Source: Dimargaris cristalligena
Lineage: Eukaryota > Kickxellomycota > Dimargaritomycetes > Dimargaritales > Dimargaritaceae
Length of the DNA stretch: 41,631 nt
Reading direction: 5' to 3'
Assembly (NCBI GenBank): GCA_027576995.1
Contig: JANBQC010000215.1
Span: 1-41,631 of the forward strand
Shown: positions 10,430 to 21,571 of the stretch, piece by piece
Numbering within the stretch: the stretch's first letter is position 1
Layout of the letters: every line of letters begins with the position of its first letter
The notes under the pieces: generated by a model
The model's input: only the letters and a program-made list of their open reading frames with translations
The model's database searches: none
Told to the model about the DNA's origin: nothing
Position numbers and translations under genes: made by a program

Positions 10430-11928
10430 CCAAAAATCACTTGACTCCGCCCCCGGACCCCCCAATCTTATCTATGGGCCGAAGGGAGGGAGTATACTAG
10501 AGTGCCAAATCATCCCGTGTGGATTGCGAACGAGTGTAATAGTTTGATAACTTAGCACCGACTGCCTTGTATCCGCCAATAACCATAGGATCCCGTGCAT
10601 TAACGACGTCGCCGTAGGTTCTAAAGAAAGATTAGAATTACGCCAACGCTTATCCGCCGTGGATTCTATAGACCCCGTTGGTTAATGGGGGGTTGCGGGC
10701 GATGAACGATTACTACGTCGAAAGTGACCCGCTGCGTAGCCGCATAAGACCATCATCCCTATGACTAATATCCTGATGTAATTCAGCGTAAGCGGTGGCT
10801 GAGGAACATGTGCGACTCGGGGCCCTGGTATATTACCATAGCCCCAATTTGCCTGGTTCTCCGTCCCAAACTATTCACGAGACTGGTAGATTGGTAGCAC
10901 GCCGCCCTCTTCGTCCCGAAAAGGCTAAAAAAATACCCATTGTCATCAATTAGCGAGCAGGTTGAATCTTGAATGTCCCAGGTTTTCCTAGCGTGGGGTA
11001 ACACACTGCTACACCGTCAGTTAGGCTGATTGGCGTTCCCTGTCAGAGAATTCTTAGGCTGAGCAGTGGCAAGCTCGATAGTTATGAGGCAGAAGGATCG
11101 AGTAAGCGGCGTGGAAAGGCCTTTGTCAAAAGGTTCAGTATATTTGGGAAATAAACGAGGGCCATTCCCAAGTTCAATACCAATGCCAATATCAATTTTT
11201 AATATACACCGGCTTTACTATAGTGTTCATGGAACATCAACTATCCTCCTCCTCTGCCCCTCCTAAGGCAGGGGGCAGTTTAAAGACGTGGAGCCTGCAG
11301 TTACGTCAGCTGCCTACCCCCATTCCGACAATACTTTCCCCAAAGCGCCCATGTGATCCTCGCTCGAAGTCCGGCGACATCGGCCCCTCGGAAATATACT
11401 AATGAGTCAGCCGTACAGTGCGCATGGAGCGGGCCGACGACTGTAGAATTGTATTGTTACGGGGTCTACTATCCCACTGCGGCCCCATAATATGGGGATG
11501 GTAATGGGTATGTTCGGGACAGCTGAAGCCGTATGATATTCCTTTGGGGGTGTGCGAGTCCTCTGGGGCCTTCCGCCCGCCTGGAATGGGGGGGGGAGGT
11601 GTTGTATAATATGGACCAGGCGACCCTTATTATGGGTCCCCCACACCGAGGGGTAATGGTTAGTGATCTATTTTTGGCCAAGGTCGTTGTTGTTGGCATA
11701 GAACGGGAAATTGGGCAGGCGGGAGAGGGAACAAACCAATGCCGAATGGGTGGGTGAAGTAGGGGGTGACGAGCCATTCCACCTGGGCAATCGATGTGGG
11801 GGATCGCGCGCCTTCACCAAATCGCCCATTGTAAACCTATGGGTGAAATTCGGCTCAGGTGTATAAGGTTTTAAATGATTAGTGTATGGGATACTTAATT
11901 TTAACCAGGAGTATGTGCTTCATCCTAT

Positions 11929-11957
11929 GGATTTTTCGTTATATAGCTCAGTTGAAC
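11929..11957 (+). repeat. Second copy of a weak dispersed repeat
   Basis: This 29-bp stretch matches 41-69 at 22 of 29 positions without gaps: GGATTTT, TATATAG and GTTGAAC are kept at identical spacing. Similarity fades on both sides. It may be the core of an old dispersed repeat, or a shared promoter-like module. Confidence 0.3.
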
Positions 11958-13070
11958 CTTTCCCCTATAGAACGTGTTAAAAATAAATACGGGTCATACG
12001 GTATTCCCTAAATGACTAGCTAATGGGTCGGCTAGTATCCAGAAGAAAATAAAACAATGACATTAAAACAGGTTTACCAGCCAAGTCCATACGCCCCCGT
12101 GGACAGAGCGGGGATAGGCGAATAACGGCCAAAGAAGTGGCAGCTGCAACACCGACTTACGTATCCGTCTTTGACTTCGTACCGAAAAGCTACCCATAAT
12201 CACATTCCACTTTTTTAGGTGATTCAGCTAGGCCTATCTCTGCTAGTGGGTTAATCGCTGCTGGGCCTTGCTTAAGAGTCTTGATCGACTCCTCTCAAAA
12301 AAGAAGGATGCGATGAGGGTATACGAGATGAGCGAAAAGTGCAGACTACACTCCCTGAGTGAGGGGCGCTCTTCCCCACTCTCCTTTTCCTTTTTGACGT
12401 GACACTGTCCCAATGGCCTAACTAATTTAGCCCTAAAGTACCCTTGGACCAGGGATGCCACACGGTGTTCGATAGCATGTACATACATGTCAAAAAAATC
12501 ATAGGCCCCAGGCGGACACTGAAAGTGAAAGGCGGGAGGAGGAGGGTTATTCGCAATGGTTTAGCTTAGGCAGATACACATAACTCCATTTGGGAACGAT
12601 GCGCCGCCGAGCTCACTCTCTGATCCCAGCAGGGATTCCCCAGGCTATATTTGGTCAAACTGACATTAGGAGGTCTCTTAATTATGATTCTGACTTGGGA
12701 GTGCCTCATTTCCCGACACTCTCTGGGGTCGCAGCGCGAAAGGGTAGGTCCTACCATAAACGATGAGGGTCATTAACGGACAAGCCCCCCTACATATTAG
12801 GACGGCTGACCTGGTGCCGGGAGGCTTAAGGAGGAGGAGTGGTGGTTGGGTTATCCGAACCAGCCTGGAATGAACGGCCGGGAATTGATATTTCAGAGGA
12901 GGGGCTGCAGGACACGATAGACTGGACTGGGCGGGGGCTAATTGCAATGTAAGATGGAAAGCGAGCGGCAGCTCTTTTATTGATGATATAGATAAAAGCT
13001 ATGCATTACATACAAATAGGCAAAAAATGAAACAGAGTATAGAGAATTGAGAGTAGATGGCGAGGTGTGG

Positions 13071-13078
<8 letters not shown>

Positions 13079-13108
<30 letters not shown>
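13079..13108. repeat. (AC)15 microsatellite
   Basis: Fifteen uninterrupted AC units. It produces artefactual Cys-Val frames on the other strand and is not coding. Confidence 0.9.
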
Positions 13109-13112
<4 letters not shown>

Positions 13113-13292
13113 TCCCAAACCATACGATGGCAAGTGGTTTGGAAGGCGAATAATAATGGGGCGTAGTCCCGAGCAAAAGAGCGCATTTGGACCTTCCACG
13201 GACCGGGTGACCATATCATCCTTCAATTAGCGTACATTACCCCGACCAGCAGCGGGCTTAGTGCCAGGTCGAATTCCACCAGGGGCCAAAGG

Positions 13293-13376
13293 CAGGTACG
13301 TAGATACGTAAGTAAGTGATTAAGTAAGTAGGTAGACAAATACCTAGGCAGGTCGATAGATAATTAAGTAAGTCAG
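13293..13376. repeat. Degenerate AAGT/TAGA tetranucleotide repeat
   Basis: Runs of AAGTAAGT, TAGGTAGA and related units make an imperfect 4-bp-period repeat of about 80 bp. Many units resemble splice-donor sequence (GTAAGT), but no exon structure was found around it. Confidence 0.6.
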
Positions 13377-14232
13377 TGCACCCGGGTGGGACCCATTGTT
13401 CCTGAGGGAAGGTTCCACCACATCATCCGTCTGTCGCGCTTCCCGGTATGGAAATAGTCAACGCGGAGAGAAGAAGATAACGGATGGCGAATAATAGGCC
13501 CTATGGCGGGCAATGCTATGCTGGTCACCATTCTATCCAAGAACAATTACCCAAGTAGGTTAAGGCAGGGCAACCGACATTCAGGAGAGGAAGAGGAGGA
13601 AAGCACACTTTTCTGGCCTTGACGGGGTGGGAATGAGAGAGAGAGACTGCAAGGACGTCTCTTCGCGTTCGATCCATACACTCGTGGAGCCAGGGTCCAG
13701 ATGCGCCGGCCTTACACCTCTTTCCTCACTGGGAATGACAAAGGCAATGCCGCGCCTGGCTTCGGTTTATATTATTTTATCCACCACAAAAGTCCCGGAA
13801 ATTAATTAGTAAAAAACCATTGTAGAAGGGGGATTTGGTATATAATGGACGGGGAGGCGGTATTATTTATTATACAAGCCAATAAAGCAGTAGAAAAAGT
13901 TATTCAAGGTGGGGGATATGAACCGGTGGTGTCATGTGACTCAAGTTATAGACGTGGCGGTGCAGCCTGGCCCGTTATTATAGTGGAAGCTACTCCCTTC
14001 CCCTTTCTCACTAATAGCAAGGTGAGATTGAAGAATTTACCCAAAAGAATATCATACCCAGCCATTAGGGAGGGTCGCTACTACCATTAATAAGGAGGTG
14101 ACTAACTAACCCAATAATTAGTCAGGCGGAATACTAGTCACCGGTTGGAATAATGGCACTAACTACCCTTTCCGGCTTCAATACTATAAATAGACCAAAG
14201 AGGAGAAACGCAGCCGTATAGTCCCGTCGTCT

Positions 14233-14307
14233 ATGGCTCGCTTTAAGCCGAAGGCTAAGGCCAACAAGGTAAAGAGGAAGAAGGGAAGGAAGAGAAAGGG
14301 AACCTGA
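14233..14307 (+). CDS. Possible 24-aa highly basic micro-ORF
   Basis: An ATG-initiated frame of 24 codons ends in TGA at 14305-14307. It opens MARFKPKAKANKVKRKK; 14 of the 24 residues are Lys or Arg. It sits 325 bp upstream of the NOT3 start and could be a uORF in a long NOT3 leader, a very small ribosomal-type basic peptide (though it does not match eL41), or chance in a purine-rich stretch. A GTAAAG donor-like site follows codon 12, so it could also be a first exon. No function is assigned. Confidence 0.25.
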   Translation: MARFKPKAKANKVKRKKGRKRKGT

Positions 14308-14632
14308 ACCGTAACGGGCGTGTGTGCACATAACACCAGTCCCGCCCGCTTACCCACACCAACACACCGCTGTACTACTCTACCTAAGTGGGTGTAGTAG
14401 TAGAACAGCCAACCACTCACTTACTCCAACTCCCCTGCTCATCCGCGACTAGTCTACACCGCCGATTCAAGCCATTGCTGCTCATCCCTCCTTTTTTATA
14501 CGCTCATCTAGTCGAACTCATTTCTGTTTATTACAACCCTCATCTACTACCTCAAACTACCTGAATCTCTCCAGTCCTTTCTTACCCCACCCCCGCTACT
14601 CTGATCTTGACGAACCCTCCATACCTTTCGCA

Positions 14633-17600
14633 ATGTCCGGTCGGAAATTACAAGGTAGGGTGTTCATGTCCACTGCCTTGGTGGGGTAATCGTTGGCCAG
14701 TAACACCGCTCCACGCCGTATACACCTTACCTACCTAAATACCTTCTAGAGCAAGAATGCACCCCGGATTGAAATAGTCTCATCTGGAAGGCCTGTCCAT
14801 TTCTATCACGGCTGGTCCAGGCCAAGTCAAAATCGAAATGCCCTCTAATCTAGAGTTCACCCACCTCCTCTCTACTCGGCAGTCGAGTACATCCCCCTAT
14901 TCCTTACCATTAACCCCGCCCTCCGTCGCCCATACACCTACTACCCGTTGTACTGACCTGGTCTCTGGTTTAATTCTTGGTGTATTATGGACTATTCCTC
15001 CTTCCGTCTTATATTTTGTAACCCTTCCAATACTCCCCGCCCGCCTGGCCCATCAGGCGAGATTGACAAGCTCGTCAAACGGGTTGCCGAAGGCATAGAG
15101 TCATTCGAGGATATCTTCGATAATCTTCAGTCGACGCCGAACATCAACCAGAAGGAAAAGTACGAGCAGGACCTTAAAAAAGAAATCAAGAAGCTCCAAC
15201 GGCACCGGGACCAGATCAAGACCTGGATCGCCTCCAATGAAATCAAGGACAAGCGCGAGCTGATTGAGAACCGGAAAATGATCGAAAAGAAGATGGAAAC
15301 CTTCAAGGCCTGCGAAAAGGAAATGAAGACCAAGGCCTATTCGAAAGAGGGCCTAAGTCAGACCGCGAAACTGGATCCCAAGGAGAAGGCCAAGCTCGAA
15401 GTCAGTAATTGGATCTCGTCCATCGTCGACCAGCTCAACACTCAAATCGATATCTTGGAGGCCGAGGCCGAAGGTCTATCCACCGGTCCGAAAAAAGGCA
15501 AGAAGGACTCGAATAAGGCCTCCCGGATAAAAGGGATCGAACGGCAAGTCGACCGGCATAAGTGGCACATTCAGCGGTTAGAACTGATGCTCCGGTCAAT
15601 GGAAAACGGGCGGATCGAGCCTGACGAGGTAAGTGTAGTGCGTGTGCTTCCCCCCTTCTCCAAATACTTTCACCCCTCCATGTTACTGGATGGGTGGTCC
15701 CATTCCACTATTTTTCTTATATAAGTGGCTCTCAAATGATTACCCTGCCCCATTAGAGCTTAATTAGGCTTTCGGTGTTTACCGGGCATCTCGCCCGTAT
15801 TATTTGATACATCCCTCCGATCATTATTATTATCATTCCTGCTCAGCGGGTCGCCTCATATTATTAATTCATTAACCCCCCTCCCTTCCTGCTATCACAC
15901 CCATCCCCGTTCCCACTCCCCCCATCCCTCCAATCCCCAGATAACCGAGATCCAAGAAGATGTCCAGTACTACGTGGACTGTAGCCAGGACGATGACTTT
16001 GAAGAGGATGAAGGTATCTATGACGACCTAGGACTTAGCGACGTTGACGAATTCGGACTTAACGATGAATACTACATGGGTCCAAATGCCCACGAGCAGG
16101 AGGAGGAAAGACCCATCAAGTCCAAGGAAAAGGAGCCCTCTACACCCGATCAGCCCGCCAGTGCCAAGAGTTCTCCTAAGATCGCTGAACCACCAATCCC
16201 GGAGACTCCGGCCCCTACCCCCATTACCACCACCGGTACGACGGGCCGGTCTACTATTAAATTAGTCGGAGTTAAGACCACCACCGCTTCAACAGCCTTC
16301 CCCGCTAAACGGACGAGCACCGTTCCCCTGGGTAGTACCACCGCCAGCTCCCCCGCCAAAACCGGGACCAGTTCCGCTTCCCTTGACACCCGGCCCTCGA
16401 CCAAATCGGATACGGTATCCAAACCCGAAACCAATGCCTGGGCCGCCAACACCAATGCTGCGGCCAAATTGGCCAAACTCGTGGCTTCAACCCCCGTGGT
16501 CCCAATGCCCACCACCCCCACCTCGGCCACGGCCCCTCAGCCCTACTCTTCGGTCGTCTCTTCGTCATTACCACCATCCAGCACCACGAGTCAGCCGGCT
16601 ACCCCGGTGGTGGCCAATATGCCATCACCATCCATTACGGACCTACGTAGTCCCATGTCGTCTGCGGTCAGCCATACCGGTAGTACCATCTCCCAGTCCG
16701 CCTCTTCGGCGCTACCTTCCCGGGAGGCCTCCGTTTCCATGGACACGATGGGCCGGTCCGGGTCCATGGACGCTTCGGTACCACCGACCCCCACGGCGGC
16801 GTCGACTCCCTTAGGAATTGCCCGGCCCCCACCAGTCAGTTTACCCGGACCTGCTACCCATACGATGTCGGCATCAACGACCTCGACAACGGCCACGACC
16901 ACGTCAGCGGCGGACGCCTCTTACCCCCCACTGGATTACTTTAAGCACCAGGACCTAGGGGCTGCTTTCGATGATTTACTGCAGTCTCTGGAAGAGGCCC
17001 CCGGCAACCAGAGTTGGAATTCTGACCCCCATTTCAAGGCCCAAATGACGGAGACGAGTTTTCAGTGTCTGCCGGATTTGGCCGACTCGGAGAAGCCCCG
17101 GCAGTATGTCCCCCAAACCCCCGCGGCTACACCATCGTACTACCCCCAAGTGCCTTTGCCCATTTTCGATGGACCGGCCATGGCCAGTAACTTCAATCTC
17201 GATACCCTGTTCTTCATATTCTACTATCAGCAGGATACCTACCAGCAGTAAGTTGACGGCCATTCTATGTCTAACCGGTTAAGTGTATCCAAGGGGGGGC
17301 GTATTTAGTGCACGTTGGTTGTCATACATTGTAGTCTAGACCCTATTTATTTCTTTTTGCTTTAACTGATCATTACGCACCCACTTATAATCATATTCTA
17401 TGTACTCTATTATCACCACCCCCACACTTTCAAACCCCCAGCTATCTGGCGGCTCAGGAACTGCAGCGACAGTCCTGGCGCTTCCACAAGCGGTACCTCA
17501 CATGGTTCCAGCGACATGAGAAGCCCAAACTCACAACCGACGAGTACGAGATTGGCACTTATGTGTTTTTCGACTATGAAGGTGGCTGGTGCCCGCGGCA

Positions 17601-17849
17601 AAAATCCGATTTCAAGTAAGTAACAGTTTTTAGCCGGTGGGCTAGGTGGTATACGGGGTGAGGTGGGTCTGTCCTCCCGCCCATCTTAGTACCCCTTGTA
17701 TTGGTAATATTGCAGCCCTTATTTCAGTATGAAATCCCCATATTACTAAACCTCATGAACCCATTATATCCTCCCCGTGCCTATTGATCTCTCTTCCCCG
17801 TATGTACAGGTTTGAGTATCAGTATCTAGAGGATACTGAACTGTTGTAA
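14633..17849 (+). CDS. NOT3: CCR4-NOT complex subunit NOT3/NOT5
   Basis: Five exons: 14633-14654, 15057-15628, 15941-17247, 17442-17615, 17810-17849, giving 704 aa. The first exon is only 22 nt (MSGRKLQ). Splicing gives [20 protein letters not shown], the diagnostic N-terminus of NOT3/NOT5. The N-terminal Not3 domain (about 1-235) is a charged coiled coil with [15 protein letters not shown] long Ser/Thr/Pro-rich linker (about 240-520) follows. The C-terminal NOT box (about 525-704) contains [43 protein letters not shown], the WCPRQKSDF segment and the ending [12 protein letters not shown]. The protein is a scaffold of the cytoplasmic/nuclear deadenylase complex that represses and degrades mRNA. 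The C-terminal exons fit the family at every junction, so confidence in the model is high. Confidence 0.95.
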
Positions 17850-18880
17850 AGTAATCGATTCATTTCCCCCATCTTTGGCAATTCGGTGCCCTTCGCTGCA
17901 TCTCTTCATCGTCACCCCTATTATTATTATTACTACTTTTTGGCTTTATTTATCAACAATCGGCGGTGACTTGTATATCCCATAGGGATGGTATTTGTTT
18001 CTTTCCTACCCCGACTCTCCCCCTCTCTCGTTCACGCACAAACTTATATCTATATATGTATCTATATATATATATATATATATATATAGCCCCACCCTTT
18101 CCCTTCCTCCGCCCCGTGGCACATATCCGTCGCTGTACACTCCTATCCAAGACGGTATGCTTCCTTTTTGGCTCTTCACCACCACCGCTATAGTCCCTCG
18201 TCCCTAAGCCAAGGTAGCAGTTTATAGTGGACCGCTGTTAAGCGTAGGCGAGAGGGGGTGGGTGGTGAAAGTTAAGTAGGTCGAGTTGAGTGTAATTTGA
18301 TACACCTTGTGGATACTCTGGCTGTTGGTCCATCAATAAACCGTAATCGTCACCCGACCCTTGTAAAAACTATGTTTTCAGGTGAAATGGAACCTGTGGG
18401 GAGCATTAATATGAGGGCCCTATTATATATAAATGGAACATGTCTGCTGGGAGTGACTTAATAGCATTGTAATTTGAAGTATTGGCCGCGGTGTAATAGA
18501 TCAAATCGACCGGAGTGGGATATTTTGGTTGGGCCATTATTAAAGAAGTTGCCCCGCTCTGCTATTGGTGCTGTTCGGGGGCCACCCAAGAAGCGAAAGT
18601 GGGGAAACTTGTGAACAGCCAATCTCCGGGTCTACCAAGCACATGCATGGGTTGGGAATGGATCCGTCTGAGCGCTCCGACTCAGTCAGCAGTAGTGGTC
18701 CATACTGGGAGACAACCACCCCTTCCCTTGATCCAGAACAATTGGCCTAGCTATTTTACCTTACCTACCTACTCGTCTAATTTAAAAAACCACGCTCCTT
18801 TCGGGTTTATTTTTGCCATTGCTTGATCCCCCCCGGTTGATTCACCTCCATCTCCCCCATAGACATCCCCACTATTCACA
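17850..18880. other. Intergenic between NOT3 and bL12m genes
   Basis: NOT3 3' flank, a (TA)13 tract, and the bL12m promoter. A 103-codon open frame at 18515-18826 shows no family motif and is considered chance. Confidence 0.45.
18063..18088. repeat. (TA)13 microsatellite
   Basis: Uninterrupted TA dinucleotides, about 215 bp past the NOT3 stop codon. Confidence 0.9.
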
Positions 18881-20490
18881 ATGGTAGGTGTGTGGAGAGA
18901 CGAATCCCCTCCATTTCATGTTCGCCTAGTTTGATCACCTCCAACTCAAGTGAGCTGTGTGTGTGTGATCTCTTATGTGAATCCCTCCTCCACTCCTTCC
19001 AAAGCGGACTTGTCCACCACTCGACCACGATCCCCCAGTTTCTAAGCGTTAGTTCTGGTCCAGAGAAGATCTCCGGGAATGTGAGACCTTCAAATGGGAT
19101 CACGAGGGGGTAGTTCCGGACCAATGTCGCCGGGTTTCGATTAGTTGCACGATTCCCCACCCCCTCTACTCACCGCGTTTGTATTGTATATTATATTAAC
19201 TGTTACATATATATATACCACCCTGCCCACTCGAACGTGTAGATCCGCCCCGCCTTCACTAAGCTCACCCAGACTACTCTGGCTGTGTCCAAGACTCGGT
19301 AAGTTTCTGGGCTTCTCTTCCCCTACGTTGAACATTACCGCTGTGGAGAGAGCAGATATGGGGGGGATTTGGGGCGATTTCCCCCGTCAGTCCACCAAAC
19401 CCCACATACACCTCCTAATGTTTAGCAGTCCCCCGTCGACTCTGATTTAGAATGTAAGAATATGGTATGGCATGGATGCTTGGGATTAGAACTAACTCAA
19501 TAATGAATGTATTTATGGATAAATATGTTGATTGGTTGATCGGTTTAATTTACGCTGCTCCGTTCCCATAGCATGAGTCTGGTCCAGTCCCGGGGCTTCT
19601 CCAGTGCTCTCTACAGCCGCATGGCCGCCCCCGCTTCCGAATCGGCATCGACCCCCGCCGCCGACGTCACCCCGCTAGACATCCCCGTCGTGCGTGCTGC
19701 CGGGTCCCAGGATAAGCTAAAGTCGATTGTGGGCGAAATCGAGAAGCTGACTCTGTTGGAAACGGCCGACCTGGTCGATTTGCTTAAGGTATGGTTCAAA
19801 AGTCGTTTAGAATCCCGCTACCCTCCGGTCTTTCGACCATTCGCCTCCTCTCCCACCTATCTATCTGAACTGGGTGTCAGTTATTTACTCTACTCACTTC
19901 CCCTTCAACTATTCTACCTGATTTATCACCACCCCACCCCGACCCTCCCCTTCCCCAGGCTCGCTTCAATATTAAGGACATGGGTGTTCCCATGATGGCC
20001 GCCGCTGCCCCCACCGCCGCCTCGAGTGCACCAGCTGCTGAGGTAAGTGATCGATTGGTTTATTGGCACTACTCTGGGACCTATACCCCTAGTCTTCTTC
20101 TGGCTAGACACGGAGGTTGTTTTTTTGTGTTTATTAAATTACTATTACATTCTAATCTATACTCGTTTAACTGAAAACCCGCCACCCTTACTGATCGACC
20201 CACTCATTAATCCTCTACGTGTATACCCGACCCATAATGTACACCGCCCATAACAGGAAAAGGCCCCCGAGAAGACCGAGTTCAAGGTCAAGTTGGAAGC
20301 CTTCGACGCGGCCAGCAAGGCCAAGGTCATCCGCGAAATCAAGGGCATGATCCCCAACATTAACCTGGTGGAGGCCAAGAAGTTCGTCGAGGGTGCCCCC
20401 AAGGTCATCAAGGAAAGTGCCTCCAAGGAGGAGGCGGAGAAGATTAAGAAGACTTTGGAAGCCCTGGGTGCTACCGTTGTTCTGGAGTAG
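18881..20490 (+). CDS. Mitochondrial large-subunit ribosomal protein bL12m (L7/L12)
   Basis: Five exons: 18881-18883, 19243-19298, 19572-19788, 19959-20042, 20257-20490, giving 197 aa. Exon 1 would code only the ATG, followed directly by a GTAGGT donor. Exon 2 then supplies a basic, acid-free presequence (MIRPAFTKLTQTTLAVSKTR) that continues in exon 3 as MSLVQSRGFSSALYSRM. The N-terminal dimerisation region is EIEKLTLLETADLVDLLK. An Ala/Pro-rich hinge follows (about 96-125). The C-terminal L7/L12 domain (about 127-197) has EFKVKLEAFDAASKAKVI, INLVEAKKFVEGAPKVIKE and the ending LEALGATVVLE. bL12 forms the ribosomal stalk that recruits translation factors. A start at 19573 would also give a targeting peptide, so the first two exons are somewhat less certain. 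Confidence 0.92.
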
Positions 20491-21571
20491 ACACCCTTTT
20501 TTGATTTTATCTCTGGTTTTTATTAATCGTCCGCAAAAGTGCGTCTCTCATGTTCTCCTCCTCCCTCATCCGCTAACCGGTGGTTGTCCGAGGTAGGAAG
20601 GAGGTGGGTGTGGTGCTGGGGAGATTGCCTGTTTCTAAGTTTGAGGTCCATATCTTTTCACTATAAACTATGTTTATGAGTTCTTTTCCGGCTTAGCTTT
20701 ATTATATGTTCGCGAGGTTCAATAGATTATATCGTTGATTTTTCTATGTAGTTTAAACGAGCGTACTATTCATCATTCAGATTTGTAATTAGAAAGTAAT
20801 AGTGTATCACTTCTCCATTAGTGGTTGGCCTTTCCGGTAAGGTCGGATCCAGATATGGGACTACTGTACTTGGGGTTGTAGATTGGGTTAACTTTATTTA
20901 AGAGATTAAGGAAACCAAGGCAAAAACATGCCTCTGGGGAAACCAACAAAAATAAAAAAAGGAAAGTAGGATATGGGGGGAGAGAGAGAAGAGGGGGCAA
21001 GACAGTTGGGTGAATACTCGAGGTGGTCTGATGGATGGCTATTCTCACCCCAGCTGGATCCTAGGGCCAAACTCACCCAAGTCCAACCAACTCCCCCAAC
21101 TGTCAAAACCAGCCTATTTAAAAAAATCACTTAGAATCGAATAAACGGAAATGAGAATATTCCAAAATGAAAATGAAAAGAACCCTACCGAAAGGATTGC
21201 CAATTAAAGCGAAATTAATTTCAACCCCCGGGGATTCGGGTGTTTTCGAGCGTTGAAAAGGCCGATACCAGCCCTTACACATGGAATGAATATTCAAAAC
21301 AGAAATAGAAAAGTGGGAGAGAGAGAGGGGGGCATGTTTGAGCAATAATAAAAGTCATGACGAGAAGCACACACAACAAACAAATGACGGATCCCAATGG
21401 CATCTTTTAAAGGGGGAGAGGCACAGGCACAGGTGCAATGAGGAGCTGTTCATGAAACTCCCGTGGAAAAGGCGAAAGGATGGGACGAAGGACCCGCGAG
21501 CCGATACAAAAAAATAAAATAAGAGAAAGCAACCGAACCACTTATAAATATAAATGAATTCGGGTCGAACT
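20491..21571. other. Convergent intergenic between bL12m and RhoGDI
   Basis: 3' flanks of the two genes. AT-rich and purine-rich on the plus strand from about 20930. No gene seen. Confidence 0.45.

Larger units (their letters stand above)
9720..14632. other. 4.9-kb gene-poor divergent spacer
   Basis: Lies between the divergent trehalose phosphorylase and NOT3 starts. No open frame here has conserved motifs, good codon structure or plausible splice chains. Contents seen: STRE-like pentamers near the trehalose phosphorylase, a small palindrome GGTAGGTCCTACC near 12743, an (AC)15 tract, a degenerate AAGT-type repeat, a 24-codon basic ORF at 14233, and a CT-rich NOT3 leader (about 14440-14630). 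A non-coding RNA or a rapidly evolving gene could be missed by eye. Confidence 0.5.

Noticed and set aside
12999..13226. Cys/Val-rich minus-strand frames
   Set aside because: Translation of the (AC)15 microsatellite.
13293..13376. Repeated GTAAGT-like units as a possible CRISPR or splice array
   Set aside because: Period is 4 bp and degenerate, no spacers; it is a simple-sequence repeat, and CRISPR arrays are not expected in a fungal nuclear genome.
18515..18826. 103-codon frame between NOT3 and bL12m
   Set aside because: No homology features or codon structure; the region serves as promoter/3' flank.
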